A program made the position numbers and the translations under genes. Under the pieces are notes generated by a model, which saw only the letters and a list, made by a program, of their open reading frames with translations, did not search any database and was not told where the DNA came from. A stretch of DNA of 64,000 nucleotides from Candidatus Manganitrophus morganii (lineage in GTDB: Bacteria; Nitrospirota; Nitrospiria; SBBL01; Manganitrophaceae). This document shows positions 8,779 through 18,065 of this stretch, piece after piece (position 1 is the first letter of the stretch; every line of letters begins with the position of its first letter). Location of the stretch: NCBI GenBank assembly GCA_021651055.1, contig JAJHOH010000001.1, forward strand, positions 3,162,001 through 3,226,000, read 5' to 3'.

Positions 8779-8965
8779 GTTGCCCCTGCGTTGTGCGTGG
8801 ATGGGTCGTCTCTAAACCTAACAATCGCTGCCAGGGAGCCGAGTCCAGGAGGACGGTGTGCACGTTCCGCCCCGGGCGGAAAAGCCTAAAGTCTTCATCT
8901 CGGTGCCCACCTGGTTGTTTCCGGTTTGAGGAAACCTTCTCCACGGCAACCGTGGGGGCTTCTCT
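8779..8965 (+). ncRNA. ssrS: 6S RNA candidate
   Basis: This stretch follows zapA and holds no plausible gene. Its ends form a long closing stem: GCCCCTGCGTTG near 8782 pairs with CAACCGTGGGGGC near 8947, extended by GTGG/CCAC. Inside are elements known from 6S RNA of delta-type bacteria: TGGGTCGTCTCTAAACCTAAC on the 5' side of the bubble, a GC-rich apical hairpin TTCCGCCCCGGGCGGAA followed by AAGCCTAAAG, and CCGGTTTGAGGAAACC before the 3' strand. Length is near the usual 180 nt, and a TTTTT run follows at 8965. 6S RNA mimics an open promoter and sequesters the sigma70 holoenzyme. The zapA-ssrS order supports the call. A CCACGGCAACCGTGG hairpin at the 3' end can compete with the closing stem and may serve as the terminator. 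Confidence 0.78.
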
Positions 8966-9040
8966 TTTTCTCCCTTTCTCATCCTACCTCAACCTCCGGC
9001 ATAACCAGCAGCGCGCTTCATCACGGCATGGTGTCAAGGT

Positions 9041-10378
9041 ATGGCCCAATCCCCTGCGAAAACAGACAATACCGATAAAAAACCTCCTTTGGCCTGGCGG
9101 ATGCGTCCGAGAGATTTTTCGGAATTCGTCGGACAGGAGCACCTTGTCGCGCCGGGGAAATTTCTCCGCCGCGCCGTGGAAGCCGATCGGGTCTCTTCCC
9201 TGATTCTTTTCGGCCCGCCCGGTTGCGGCAAGACGGCGCTGGCCCATCTCATCGCCGCCTACAGCAAATCGGCCTTCGTTGATCTCAACGCCGTCACCGC
9301 CGGCGTCGCCGAAGTGCGCCAGGTGATTGCAAAGGCGCAGGAAGAAAAAAACGGCTCCGGGCAAAAGACCCTTCTCCTGGTCGATGAGATCCACCGCTTC
9401 AATAAAGTCCAGCAGTCGGCCCTTCTCCCCGACGTCGAAAAGGGAAATATCACCTTGGTCGGCGCCTCCACGCAGAATCCGTTTTTCTCCATCATTCCGG
9501 CCCTCTCATCCCGCTCGCAGATCGTCGAGCTGAAGCCGCTCCCGCCGGAGGGACTTCGCTCTCTCATCAAACGGGCCCTCTCCGATCCGGAGCGGGGTTT
9601 CGGAAAATTAAACGTCCAGTTGACGGAAGAGGCAGAGCGGCATCTGATCGAAACGACCGAAGGGGACGCCCGCCGCCTTCTTAATGCGCTGGAGATCGGC
9701 GTCGTCACCACGCCGCCCGATCCGCAAGGAATCATCCGGGTCGATCTGGCCGTCGCCGAGGAGTCGGTCCAGAAGAAGGGATTGGTCTACGAAAGCGGGG
9801 ACAGCCACTACGATACGATCTCGGCCTTCATCAAGAGCCTTCGCGGCTCCGATCCCGATGCGGCGGTCTACTGGCTGGCGAAGATGATTTATGCCGGCGA
9901 AGACCCCCTCTTTATCGCGCGGCGTTTGGTTATTGCCGCTTCCGAAGATGTCGGCAACGCCGATCCGCGGGCGTTGGTCGTGGCGGTTGCCGCCCTCCAC
10001 GCGCTGGAGGCGATCGGGATGCCGGAGGGGCGTATCCCGCTTGCTCAGGCGACGACCTACATCGCCTCCGCCCCCAAGAGCAATGCCGCGTATCTTGCGG
10101 TCGATGCGGCGCTCGAAGAGATCGAATCGGGCCGCGTGATGGAAGTCCCCCCCTCGTTGAGGGATACCCACTACAGCGGGGCGAAGCGGCTGGGGCGGGG
10201 GAAGGGATATCTTTATCCGCACGATTATCCGGACCACTTCGTTCCGCAGCTTTATCTTCCCGAGGAGAAGACGTTCTATCGTCCCTCCAACCAAGGAGAA
10301 GAGAAGCGGATCGCCGAGCGGCTGCGGCTCTGGCGGGAGAAACAGCGGGCGCTCCGCAAGAAACCGAATCATGAATAA
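9041..10378 (+). CDS. rarA: Replication-associated recombination protein RarA (MgsA)
   Basis: A 445-residue AAA+ ATPase of the RarA/WRNIP1 family, which acts at stalled replication forks. The N-terminus has PLAWRMRPRDFSEFVGQEHL, followed by Walker A GPPGCGKTALA, Walker B LLLVDEIHRFNKVQQ, sensor 1 GASTQNPFF and an Arg-finger SSRSQI. The C-terminal tetramerisation domain contains SDPDAAVYWLAKMIYAGEDP and ARRLVIAASEDVGNADP, both strongly conserved in the family. Length is normal. The gene lies after the 6S RNA with its own start about 75 bases beyond the RNA 3' end. A perfect palindrome separates it from xseA. Confidence 0.95.
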   Translation: MAQSPAKTDNTDKKPPLAWRMRPRDFSEFVGQEHLVAPGKFLRRAVEADRVSSLILFGPPGCGKTALAHLIAAYSKSAFVDLNAVTAGVAEVRQVIAKAQEEKNGSGQKTLLLVDEIHRFNKVQQSALLPDVEKGNITLVGASTQNPFFSIIPALSSRSQIVELKPLPPEGLRSLIKRALSDPERGFGKLNVQLTEEAERHLIETTEGDARRLLNALEIGVVTTPPDPQGIIRVDLAVAEESVQKKGLVYESGDSHYDTISAFIKSLRGSDPDAAVYWLAKMIYAGEDPLFIARRLVIAASEDVGNADPRALVVAVAALHALEAIGMPEGRIPLAQATTYIASAPKSNAAYLAVDAALEEIESGRVMEVPPSLRDTHYSGAKRLGRGKGYLYPHDYPDHFVPQLYLPEEKTFYRPSNQGEEKRIAERLRLWREKQRALRKKPNHE

Positions 10379-10379
10379 T

Positions 10380-10408
10380 GTAGAGACGTCCCGTCGGGAC
10401 GTCTCTAC
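10380..10408. repeat. Perfect GTAGAGACGTCCCG palindrome
   Basis: Two 14-base arms, GTAGAGACGTCCCG and its exact reverse complement, flank a single central T. The element starts two bases after the rarA stop and precedes xseA. A near-copy lies at 53473-53502 and related hairpins at 13828-13853 and 56678-56741. It has no U-run, so it is a dispersed repeat rather than a typical terminator. Confidence 0.75.
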
Positions 10409-10423
10409 AGAAGAAGGGGATGA

Positions 10424-11842
10424 ATGGCATTTTCTCCGATCCAACCTTCCGAGCGAAAGATCCTGACGGTTCAGGAGTTGACCGCGCGGATCCGTTCTGA
10501 TCTCGAGCGGACCTTCTCCGATCTTTGGGTCGCGGGAGAGGTCGCCAATCTGAAGATCCCCTCCTCGGGACATATTTATTTTACACTCAAAGATGCCGCC
10601 TCCCAGATCAAGGGGGTCATCTTCCGGTCGCACGGGCGGTTTCTCCGGTTCACCCCCAAAGAAGGACAGTCGGTATTGATCCGCGGACACCTCACCCTCT
10701 ATGAGGCGAAGGGGGAGTATCAGATCATTGTCGATTACATCGAGCCGCGGGGGGCGGGGGCGCTGCAGGCCGCTTTCGAGGCGCTCAAGGAAAAGTTGCG
10801 CGGCGAAGGGCTTTTCGATCCGGGCCGGAAAAAAGGGATCCCTCCTCTGCCGCGGCGGATCGGGCTGATCACTTCATCCACCGGCGCCGCCCTTCAGGAT
10901 CTGATGAAGGTCCTCGAACGGACCGAGCTTCCTCTCTCCATTCTGATCTATCCGGTGGCGGTTCAGGGGGAGGGGGCGGCCGATGAGATCACCCGGGCGC
11001 TCGATGCGTTGAACCAAAGGAGCCGCCGTTCCTCGGGGGAGCGAATCGATCTTCTTATCCTGGCGCGCGGCGGCGGATCGCTTGAAGATCTCTGGGCCTT
11101 CAATGAGGAGATTGTCGCGCGCGCCATCGCCCGGTCGGAGATTCCGGTTCTCTCGGCGGTCGGGCATGAGACCGACACGACGATCGCCGATTTTGTCGCC
11201 GATCTGCGCGCGCCGACCCCCTCGGTTGCGGCCGAGATCGTCGTCCGAAACGCCGCCGAGATGCTCGGTCGATTCTACTCTTTGAATGCCGCATTGGTCG
11301 AAACGATCCAGGCGCGGATTCAGGCCGAACGAAATCATCTCCAATACGAGATCCGCCTCCTCGCCGATCCGGTCCGCCGGATTGGGCAGTTTCACGATCG
11401 GGTCGATCATCTCGCGATCCGGCTTCGGCAGTCGGTCGGGCGGCTGCTGTCGGAGCGGCGGGCAAAACTGGTTCGCCATCAACAGGGGCTGACGCACTTA
11501 AACCCGATCGATCGACTCCAGGCGCTCCGGCGCCGTTTGACGGAGCTGAATTTGAATTTGACCCAAAGGGGAAGCGATCTGATCTTGCGGCGGCGGCGCC
11601 TGCTCCAATCGCAGATGGTCCAGCTGAATATCCTCAGCCCCCTGAATATCCTGGATCGAGGATATAGCATCACCCGAAAAGTAACCTCGCGCGAGGTGGT
11701 CCGGGAGGCCGATGCGGTCGCCCTCCGCGACCAGATCGAGATTACCCTTCATCGGGGAAAGCTGATCTGTTCGGTGGAGGAGAAGCAGACGCCGGACGTT
11801 CCGAAAAAAGGAGATCGGGGTGATTCAGCAGAAGAGCGGTGA
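10424..11842 (+). CDS. xseA: Exodeoxyribonuclease VII large subunit
   Basis: A 472-residue protein with the complete XseA architecture. An N-terminal OB fold (about residues 10-110) has LWVAGEVANLKIPSSGHIYF and LIRGHLTLYEAKGEYQIIV, followed by a catalytic core with RIGLITSSTGAALQD, LLILARGGGSLEDLWAFNEE and VLSAVGHETDTTIADFVAD. A C-terminal helical region and the final strand ILDRGYSI complete the protein. With XseB it degrades single-stranded DNA in repair. The small subunit is encoded about 2.2 kb downstream, so the two subunits are split by yjbQ and an SLC13 gene rather than adjacent. The 3' end overlaps yjbQ by 23 bases. Confidence 0.96.
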   Translation: MAFSPIQPSERKILTVQELTARIRSDLERTFSDLWVAGEVANLKIPSSGHIYFTLKDAASQIKGVIFRSHGRFLRFTPKEGQSVLIRGHLTLYEAKGEYQIIVDYIEPRGAGALQAAFEALKEKLRGEGLFDPGRKKGIPPLPRRIGLITSSTGAALQDLMKVLERTELPLSILIYPVAVQGEGAADEITRALDALNQRSRRSSGERIDLLILARGGGSLEDLWAFNEEIVARAIARSEIPVLSAVGHETDTTIADFVADLRAPTPSVAAEIVVRNAAEMLGRFYSLNAALVETIQARIQAERNHLQYEIRLLADPVRRIGQFHDRVDHLAIRLRQSVGRLLSERRAKLVRHQQGLTHLNPIDRLQALRRRLTELNLNLTQRGSDLILRRRRLLQSQMVQLNILSPLNILDRGYSITRKVTSREVVREADAVALRDQIEITLHRGKLICSVEEKQTPDVPKKGDRGDSAEER

Positions 11843-12242
11843 AATTCAAATTAAGACCTCGGGAAGGGGGCTTTATGAAATCACGGAAGAGGCGGAGCGG
11901 TGGCTGCGGAGCCATCCGATTCAGAACGGCCTCTTGACCCTCTACATCCAACACACGTCGGCGTCGCTTTTGATCCAGGAGAATGCCGATCCGGAGGTCT
12001 TGCGCGATCTGGAGCGCTTCTTCAACCGCCTCGTCCCGCAGGGGGATCCCCTCTTCCGGCATACGACCGAAGGACCGGACGATATGCCGGCGCACGTCCG
12101 GGCCGCCCTCACCGCCGTCTCCCTCTCGATCCCGATCCGGCAGGGCCGGCTCGCCCTCGGCACCTGGCAGGGGGTCTACCTCTATGAGCATCGCAGCGCG
12201 GGGCACGCCCGGACGGTTTTGGTTCACCTCGTGGGAGAATAG
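11820..12242 (+). CDS. YjbQ family protein (UPF0047)
   Basis: A 140-residue single-domain protein. The family motifs are clear: TLYIQHTSASLLIQENADPEV near the middle with the conserved His and Glu/Asp residues, EGPDDMPAHVRAAL with the conserved His, and a GTWQGVYLYEHR ending. Some members have weak thiamine-phosphate synthase activity in vitro, and the cellular role is unsettled. The GTG at 11820 is chosen because it sits about six bases after AAAGGAG and gives the usual N-terminus; it overlaps the xseA end out of frame. Confidence 0.92.
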   Translation: MIQQKSGEIQIKTSGRGLYEITEEAERWLRSHPIQNGLLTLYIQHTSASLLIQENADPEVLRDLERFFNRLVPQGDPLFRHTTEGPDDMPAHVRAALTAVSLSIPIRQGRLALGTWQGVYLYEHRSAGHARTVLVHLVGE

Positions 12243-12248
12243 AATTCT

Positions 12249-13805
12249 GTGACGCAGGAGATTCAGGAGAAGGTAGAGGCGGCCCCCTCCAATCCCGAAC
12301 CGAAAGAGGTCTTCTCCGAGGCCGAGGTCCGCTTCGAGCGGTGGCGAAAGCGGGTCGGGTTGATCGCGGGACCGCTGGCGGCGCTGATCATTTTTCTTCT
12401 CCCCTCTTCGTTGTCCCCGGAGGCGCATCGCCTCGCGGCGCTGTTGGCGGGGGTGGTGATCTTCTGGATCACCGAGCCGATTCCGATTCCGATTACGGCG
12501 CTCCTCGGACCGGTCCTCGCCATTGTCTTAGGGATCGGGAAGGCCGATGCGATCCTCTCTTCGTTCGGCAACCCGATCCTTTTTCTCTTCATCGGAAGTT
12601 TTCTGATCGCGCGCGCGATGGAGGGGCATCGCCTCGACCGGCGCTTTTCGCTCTGGCTGCTCTCTTTTCGATGGGTCGGGGATCGTCCCACCCGCATCCT
12701 CTGGACACTGGGGGGGATCACCGCTTTCCTTTCGATGTGGATCTCGAACACCGCGTCGACCGCCATGATGTTTCCGATCGCCCTCGGGATCCTCTCTTCC
12801 TTGAAGGAATTCTCCGATGAAAAAGGGGCGCTGCAACCCTACGCGGTCGGGGTGATGTTGATGATCGCTTATGCCGCTTCGATCGGCGGGGTCGGGACGC
12901 CGATCGGCACCCCCCCGAACCTGATCGGGATCGGGATGATCGCCAAGCAAACGGGGAGAGAGATCAGCTTCTTTCAGTGGATGCTCCTGGCCCTTCCCCT
13001 CCTTCTCGTGATGTACATCGTCCTCTACTTCCTGCTTCTCTTCCTCCATCCGGCCGGGCCGTCGATGCGTGCGGGACGCGTCTCAGAATTCATTCAGGCC
13101 CAGCGCAAGGCGATCGGCCCCTGGACCCGCGGTCAGAAGAACACCCTTTTCGCCTTTCTCCTGGCCGTGTTTCTCTGGACCTTCCCGGGATTTTTGGCGC
13201 TGATCTTCGGACCGGAGGGGGCGCCGGTCAAGCTCTTCAACAGCCGCTTGCCCGAGGGAGCGGCGGCGATCGTCGCGGCGAGCTTCCTCTTTTTTTTGCC
13301 GACGAACTGGTCCAAACAGGAGTACACCCTTTCCTGGCGGGAGGCCGCCGGAATCGATTGGGGAACGATTCTCCTCTTCGGGGGCGGGTTGGCGCTGGGG
13401 GATTTGATGTTCAAGACCGGCCTCTCACAGGCGGTCGGCGAGGGGCTCCTCTCGTTCCTCGAAATCGATTCGCTCTGGGGGATCACCGGGTTGGCCATCG
13501 CGCTGGGGATCGTCGTCAGCGAGTTGACTTCGAACACCGCCTCGGCCAACATGATCATCCCGGTGATCATTGCGCTCGCGACCGCCTCCGGGGTGAGTCC
13601 GATCCCTCCCGCGCTCGGTGCGACATTGGGGGCGAGCTACGGCTTTATGCTTCCCATCTCGACCCCGCCGAACGCGATCGTCTACGGCTCCGGTTTGATC
13701 CCGATCGGCCGGATGGCTCGGGCGGGTGTTCTCTTCGACCTCCTCGGATTTTTGATCATCTGGGGAGGTCTTCGGCTTCTCTGTCCGCTGTTGGGATTGA
13801 TGTAA
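12249..13805 (+). CDS. SLC13/DASS-family sodium:dicarboxylate (or anion) symporter
   Basis: A 518-residue inner-membrane carrier with about 11-12 hydrophobic segments after a 40-residue charged N-terminus. The DASS repeat signatures are present twice: SNTASTAMM and GTPPNLIG in the first half, TSNTASANMI and STPPNAIVYGSG in the second. These SNT motifs line the Na+ and substrate sites in VcINDY-type carriers. Di- or tricarboxylates are the usual substrates; sulfate or phosphate are alternatives. GTG start at 12249, seven bases after yjbQ, points to co-transcription. Nothing in the neighbourhood identifies the substrate. Confidence 0.9.
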   Translation: MTQEIQEKVEAAPSNPEPKEVFSEAEVRFERWRKRVGLIAGPLAALIIFLLPSSLSPEAHRLAALLAGVVIFWITEPIPIPITALLGPVLAIVLGIGKADAILSSFGNPILFLFIGSFLIARAMEGHRLDRRFSLWLLSFRWVGDRPTRILWTLGGITAFLSMWISNTASTAMMFPIALGILSSLKEFSDEKGALQPYAVGVMLMIAYAASIGGVGTPIGTPPNLIGIGMIAKQTGREISFFQWMLLALPLLLVMYIVLYFLLLFLHPAGPSMRAGRVSEFIQAQRKAIGPWTRGQKNTLFAFLLAVFLWTFPGFLALIFGPEGAPVKLFNSRLPEGAAAIVAASFLFFLPTNWSKQEYTLSWREAAGIDWGTILLFGGGLALGDLMFKTGLSQAVGEGLLSFLEIDSLWGITGLAIALGIVVSELTSNTASANMIIPVIIALATASGVSPIPPALGATLGASYGFMLPISTPPNAIVYGSGLIPIGRMARAGVLFDLLGFLIIWGGLRLLCPLLGLM

Positions 13806-13827
13806 CCTGATCGGGTGATACGCCGCT

Positions 13828-13853
13828 GTAGGTTCGACATGTCGAATCCTTAC
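13828..13853. repeat. GTAG...TTAC hairpin with perfect TTCGACATGTCGAA core
   Basis: A perfect 14-base palindrome (13833-13846) sits inside an imperfect GTAGG/TCCTTAC frame, just after the SLC13 gene. Its flanks and size resemble the GTAGAGACGTCCCG elements at 10380 and 53473. An operator role cannot be excluded because the xseB promoter lies about 40 bases downstream. Confidence 0.5.
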
Positions 13854-13888
13854 TTGATCAAAGTGCCGATTTGAAAAGAAAAATAACT

Positions 13889-13916
13889 TGACCTTGCGCC
13901 GCTCTCTTGTATAATG
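13889..13916 (+). promoter_or_regulatory. Sigma70-type promoter of the xseB-ispA-dxs-tlyA operon
   Basis: TTGACC (13889-13894) and a perfect TATAAT (13911-13916) are separated by 16 bases, about 85 bases before the xseB start. It precedes the MEP-pathway operon. Confidence 0.7.
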
Positions 13917-14001
13917 GAGATGGTTTTTCGGGGCGGCCGATTTTATAAGCGCTTTCCCGCAAAATATGCTGATTTTGCGGGGGGATGGAACCGGGATAGG
14001 C

Positions 14002-14286
14002 GTGGCGAATTTGAAATTTGAAGAGGCTCTTTCTCGGTTGGAAGAAGCGGTGAAATCGCTCGAAAAAGGAGACCTCCCGTTGGAGGAATCTCTCAAGGTC
14101 TTCGAAGAGGGGGTTCGCCTTTCAAAGAATTGTCTGAAGATGCTCGAGGAGGCCGAAAAGAAGGTTGAGATCCTTGTCCAAGAGAAAGATGGAAAACGGA
14201 AAGGGCGACTTTTCGAAATGAAGCAATCGCCGGCGGTTGACGAATCGTCAACGTCCGGAACGAAGGAGCGCCCGCCTCATGGATAA
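14002..14286 (+). CDS. xseB: Exodeoxyribonuclease VII small subunit
   Basis: A 94-residue protein; the first 65 residues are the canonical XseB helical hairpin (NLKFEEALSRLEEAVKSLE, GDLPLEESLKVFEEGV, CLKMLEEAEKKVEIL). It binds the C-terminal helices of XseA. The GTG at 14002 gives the standard N-terminus; an upstream ATG at 13966 would add 12 atypical residues. The C-terminal 25 residues are a low-complexity tail and overlap ispA by 8 bases, the common xseB-ispA-dxs order. Confidence 0.93.
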   Translation: MANLKFEEALSRLEEAVKSLEKGDLPLEESLKVFEEGVRLSKNCLKMLEEAEKKVEILVQEKDGKRKGRLFEMKQSPAVDESSTSGTKERPPHG

Positions 14287-15181
14287 AGATCCACTGAAGA
14301 AGTATCTCCGCGATCGACAGGCGGAGGTCGACCAGCTTCTTCACTCGTATCTTCCGGGGGCGAAGTGCCCCCCGCCATTGATCCATGAGGCGATCCGCTA
14401 TTCTCTTTTTGCAGGGGGAAAACGGCTTCGGCCGATTCTTTGTCTTGCGGCGGCGGAGTCGGTCGGCGGGAGAAGGGAGGTTGTCCTCCCCTTTGCGGCG
14501 GCGATCGAACTGATCCATACCTACTCGCTCGTCCATGACGATCTCCCGGCGATGGATAATGATACCTACCGCCGCGGTAAATTGACGAATCATAAGATGT
14601 TCGGGGAGAGCACGGCGATTCTGGCGGGGGACGCCCTTCTGACCGCCGCCTTCACCCTGATGGCCGAGAAGGGGGTCGCCGGCACGATCTCCCATAAGAA
14701 GATTCTCTCGGTGATTCTCGAGTTGGGATCGGCGGCCGGGAGCACCGGGATGGTCGGCGGGCAGCTGGTCGATATCCAATCGGAGGGAAAGAAATCGATC
14801 GACCAGGATGAACTCCACTATATCCACACCCACAAGACGGGAGCGCTGATCCGGGCCTCGGTTCGAATCGGCGGGATTCTCGGCGGCGCCTCGTCCAAAA
14901 AGCTCACCGCGCTGACCCGATATGGGGAGAAGATCGGTCTTGCCTTCCAGATCGCCGATGATATCCTCGATGTCGAAGGGGAAGAGAAGGAGATGGGGAA
15001 GTCGGTCGGCCAGGATCAGGCGAAGGAGAAGTGGACCTATCCTCGGCTCATCGGATTGGAGCGGGCGAAGAAAGAGGCCCATGTTTTGGTCGAAGAGGCT
15101 TTGGGAGAATTGAACGGCTTCGGGCCGGAAGCCGATCCGCTTCGGGGCTTGGCGCTCTACATGATCGAGCGGAAGAAGTAA
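14279..15181 (+). CDS. ispA: Polyprenyl (farnesyl/geranylgeranyl) diphosphate synthase
   Basis: A 300-residue all-helical trans-prenyltransferase. The first aspartate-rich motif is VHDDLPAMDND (DDxxxxD form, bacterial FPPS type), followed by RRGK, and the second is IADDILD. The FARM-adjacent GGKRLRP motif is near residue 45. It condenses DMAPP/GPP with IPP in isoprenoid synthesis. ATG at 14279 follows GAAGGAG and overlaps xseB; an earlier ATG at 14237 lacks a ribosome site. Position before dxs supports the ispA role; chain length (C15 or C20) cannot be fixed here. Confidence 0.92.
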   Translation: MDKDPLKKYLRDRQAEVDQLLHSYLPGAKCPPPLIHEAIRYSLFAGGKRLRPILCLAAAESVGGRREVVLPFAAAIELIHTYSLVHDDLPAMDNDTYRRGKLTNHKMFGESTAILAGDALLTAAFTLMAEKGVAGTISHKKILSVILELGSAAGSTGMVGGQLVDIQSEGKKSIDQDELHYIHTHKTGALIRASVRIGGILGGASSKKLTALTRYGEKIGLAFQIADDILDVEGEEKEMGKSVGQDQAKEKWTYPRLIGLERAKKEAHVLVEEALGELNGFGPEADPLRGLALYMIERKK

Positions 15182-15216
15182 AACGCTGGGTAAAACTCTA
15201 GAAATTGAGGAGAAAC

Positions 15217-17196
15217 ATGGGGCTTTTGGATCAGATCAACAGTCCGAAGGATTTGAAGGCGGTTCCGCGGGAGGCGCTCACGCAGCTTGCGCAAGAGGTT
15301 CGGGAGAAGATCCTGGCGGTGATCGCGGACAAAGGGGGCCATCTCGGGGCGAGTCTCGGAACGGTCGAGTTGGCCATTGCCCTGCATACGGTCTTCGATC
15401 CCCCCCAGGACCGGCTCGTTTGGGACACCGGACATCAAGCCTATCCCCATAAACTTCTCACCGGGAGGCGCGATTTCTTTCACACCCTTCGTCAATACCA
15501 GGGGATCAGCGGGTTTCTCTCGCGGGCAGAGAGCCCCTATGATACTTTCGGCGCCGGCCATGCCGGCACGGCGATCTCCGCCGCCCTCGGCATGGTGGAA
15601 GCGCGGGATCATCAGGAGGGAAAATATCATGTCGTCGCAATCATCGGCGACGGCGCCATGACCGCCGGAATGGCCTATGAGGCGCTCAACCACGCGGGGG
15701 CGCTCCGGCGCAACATGATCGTCGTCCTCAACGACAACGAGATGTCGATCTCGAAAAATGTCGGCGCGATCTCAGCCTATCTGGCGCGGATCATCACCGG
15801 TCCGCTTTATACCAAAGTCCGAAACGAGACGGCGGAGCTCTTGAAGAACATCCCGAAGATCGGCGGGCCGATGCTCAAGGCGGCCCGCCGGGCCGAGGAA
15901 TCGGTGAAGGGATTGATCACCCCCGGGCTTCTCTTCGAGGAGATGGGCTTTCGATACATCGGTCCGATCGACGGACACCGGCTCGATCACCTGTTGACCA
16001 CCTTTGAGAACGTCAAGCAGCTGGAAGGGCCGCTGCTGGTCCATCTGATCACCAAGAAGGGGAAGGGGTACGCCCCGGCCGAAGGGGATCCGGCCGGCTT
16101 TCACGGCACCGCCGCATTCGATCTTTCGACCGGCGTGGCCAAGAAGAAGTCTTCGGCCCCGAGCTACACCGGGATCTTTGCAAAACAGCTGATCGCGCTG
16201 GCGAAGGAAGACCGCCGGATCGTCGCGATCACCGCGGCGATGCCGGAAGGGACCGGCCTCAGCAAGTTCGCGAAGGAATTCCCCGATCGCTTTTACGACG
16301 TCGGCATCGCGGAGCAGCATGCGGTCACCCTGGCGGCCGGAATGGCGGCGGACGGTCTTCGTCCGGTGGTGGCGATCTACTCGACCTTCTTGCAGCGCGC
16401 CTTCGATCAAATCGTCCACGATGTCGCCCTCCAGAATCTGCCGGTTGTTTTTTGTCTCGATCGGGCCGGACTGGTCGGCGAAGACGGCCCGACCCACAAC
16501 GGCGTCTTCGACATCGCTTACCTCAAAGGGATCCCGAACATGGTCCTGATGGCCCCGAAAGATGAAAATGAGCTCCAGCAGATGCTCGCCACGGCGGTCA
16601 AACATCCCGGGCCGTCGGCGATCCGTTATCCGCGGGGGGAGGCGGTCGGTGTTCCGCTGGAAGAGCCGGCGATGCCGCTTCAAATCGGAAAAGGGGAACT
16701 TCTCCGGGGCGATTTAACGACGGATGGCCTGGTCGAAAATGAAGCGGCCAGCCGGGAGATCGACGTCGCATTGGTGGCGCTCGGCAATATGGTCTATCCT
16801 TCGCTTGCGGCCGCCGCCCTTTTGGAGCGGGAGGGGATCTCCGTCGCGGTCGTCAATGCCCGCTTCATTAAACCGATCGATCGGGAGCTTCTGGTTTCGA
16901 TTGCGCATCGCTGCCGCCGGATCGTCACGGTGGAAGAGCATGTCCTGGCGGGCGGGTTCGGAGAGTCGGTTCTCGCTCTTCTCGAAGAGGAGAAGGGAAC
17001 CGGACGGATTCCCGCGGTCGATGTTCGGCGGATCGGACTTCCCGATCAGTTCGTCGAACATGGGGCGCAGCGGATCCTTCGCGAGAAACTCGGACTCGAC
17101 GCAGAGCGCATCGCCGCCTCCGTTCTCGACTTCGTTAAGCTCGGGATCGTCGCCTCTCCTCAAAATGAAGATCGGGCGATTCGATTAGGGAAATGA
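15217..17196 (+). CDS. dxs: 1-deoxy-D-xylulose-5-phosphate synthase
   Basis: A 659-residue thiamine-diphosphate enzyme that condenses pyruvate and glyceraldehyde-3-phosphate in the first step of the MEP isoprenoid pathway. It shows [20 protein letters not shown] and the [17 protein letters not shown] His region, then the ThDP motif [18 protein letters not shown]. The pyrimidine-binding domain has [17 protein letters not shown] with the catalytic Glu, [12 protein letters not shown] and a C-terminal transketolase domain ending near [14 protein letters not shown]. Length is near the family norm. The ATG at 15217 follows GAGGAG; tlyA overlaps its stop by ATGA. Confidence 0.97.
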   Translation: MGLLDQINSPKDLKAVPREALTQLAQEVREKILAVIADKGGHLGASLGTVELAIALHTVFDPPQDRLVWDTGHQAYPHKLLTGRRDFFHTLRQYQGISGFLSRAESPYDTFGAGHAGTAISAALGMVEARDHQEGKYHVVAIIGDGAMTAGMAYEALNHAGALRRNMIVVLNDNEMSISKNVGAISAYLARIITGPLYTKVRNETAELLKNIPKIGGPMLKAARRAEESVKGLITPGLLFEEMGFRYIGPIDGHRLDHLLTTFENVKQLEGPLLVHLITKKGKGYAPAEGDPAGFHGTAAFDLSTGVAKKKSSAPSYTGIFAKQLIALAKEDRRIVAITAAMPEGTGLSKFAKEFPDRFYDVGIAEQHAVTLAAGMAADGLRPVVAIYSTFLQRAFDQIVHDVALQNLPVVFCLDRAGLVGEDGPTHNGVFDIAYLKGIPNMVLMAPKDENELQQMLATAVKHPGPSAIRYPRGEAVGVPLEEPAMPLQIGKGELLRGDLTTDGLVENEAASREIDVALVALGNMVYPSLAAAALLEREGISVAVVNARFIKPIDRELLVSIAHRCRRIVTVEEHVLAGGFGESVLALLEEEKGTGRIPAVDVRRIGLPDQFVEHGAQRILREKLGLDAERIAASVLDFVKLGIVASPQNEDRAIRLGK

Positions 17197-17996
17197 TGTC
17201 GGCTCGGTCGGCCAAACCGAAAGAACGCCTCGATCTCCTATTGCAATCGCGTGGACTGGCCGAGAGCCGGGAGCGGGCGCGAAGCCTGATCCTGAGCGGA
17301 TCGGTTTTGGTCGACGGGAAAAAAATCGAAAAGGCAGGGGCCCAGGTAAAGGAAGACGCGGAGATCGTTCTCCTCGGTCCGGTCTCTCCTTACGTCAGCC
17401 GGGGTGGAATCAAGCTCGAGGGGGCCCTAAACGCGTTCCATTTGGATCCCTCCGGGAAGGTGGTGATCGACGTCGGCGCGTCGACCGGCGGTTTTACCGA
17501 CTGTCTTTTACAGCGGGGGGCGGCTCGCGTCTACGCGGTCGATGTCGGCTACGGCCAGCTCGCCTGGCGGCTTCGACAAGATCCCCGCGTGATTGTTTTG
17601 GAGCGCCGCAACATCCGGACCCTTCCTCCGGAGGTGATTCCGGAGCCGATTGATCTGGCGACGATCGATGTTTCGTTCATCTCATTGGAGAAGGTGATTC
17701 CCGCGGTGATTCCTTTTCTGAAACCGCGGGGCGAAATTGTCGCATTGGTCAAGCCGCAGTTTGAGGTCGGGAAGGGGGAGGTCGGCCGGGGAGGAATTGT
17801 TCGGAGCTCCGAAAAGCACCGGAGCGTGTTGGATCGAATATACAGTCAGGCCGAGGGGTGGGGACTTCAGATCGGCGGGTCGATTCCCTCGCCGATTCTT
17901 GGGCAAAAAGGAAACGCCGAATTTCTGGTATATTTTAGAAGGACCGAGGCAGGAGAGCAGACGCGTGAGGAATTCGGAGCGCGGAATGGGGAATGA
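17193..17996 (+). CDS. tlyA: TlyA-family rRNA 2'-O-methyltransferase
   Basis: A 267-residue protein with an S4 RNA-binding domain (about residues 10-70; [28 protein letters not shown]) and an FtsJ-like methyltransferase domain with motif [15 protein letters not shown] and the downstream [10 protein letters not shown] and [12 protein letters not shown] segments. Members methylate 16S/23S rRNA cytidines; the historical hemolysin label is probably secondary. It overlaps dxs by four bases (ATGA). The C-terminal ~20 residues are charged and atypical. Confidence 0.93.
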   Translation: MMSARSAKPKERLDLLLQSRGLAESRERARSLILSGSVLVDGKKIEKAGAQVKEDAEIVLLGPVSPYVSRGGIKLEGALNAFHLDPSGKVVIDVGASTGGFTDCLLQRGAARVYAVDVGYGQLAWRLRQDPRVIVLERRNIRTLPPEVIPEPIDLATIDVSFISLEKVIPAVIPFLKPRGEIVALVKPQFEVGKGEVGRGGIVRSSEKHRSVLDRIYSQAEGWGLQIGGSIPSPILGQKGNAEFLVYFRRTEAGEQTREEFGARNGE

Positions 17997-18065
17997 AAAC
18001 AAAAAATTTTCTCAGTTTCACGCCGTCTTCGTGAACTCCTGCTCATACAGAAAGGAAGGACGCAG

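Noticed and set aside
8793-9203. Open frame overlapping the 6S RNA
   Set aside because: Product is Arg/Ser-rich without a domain and overlaps both the structured RNA and the start of rarA.
10380-10408. Intrinsic terminator of rarA
   Set aside because: The perfect palindrome lacks a following U-run and recurs as a dispersed element elsewhere in the window.
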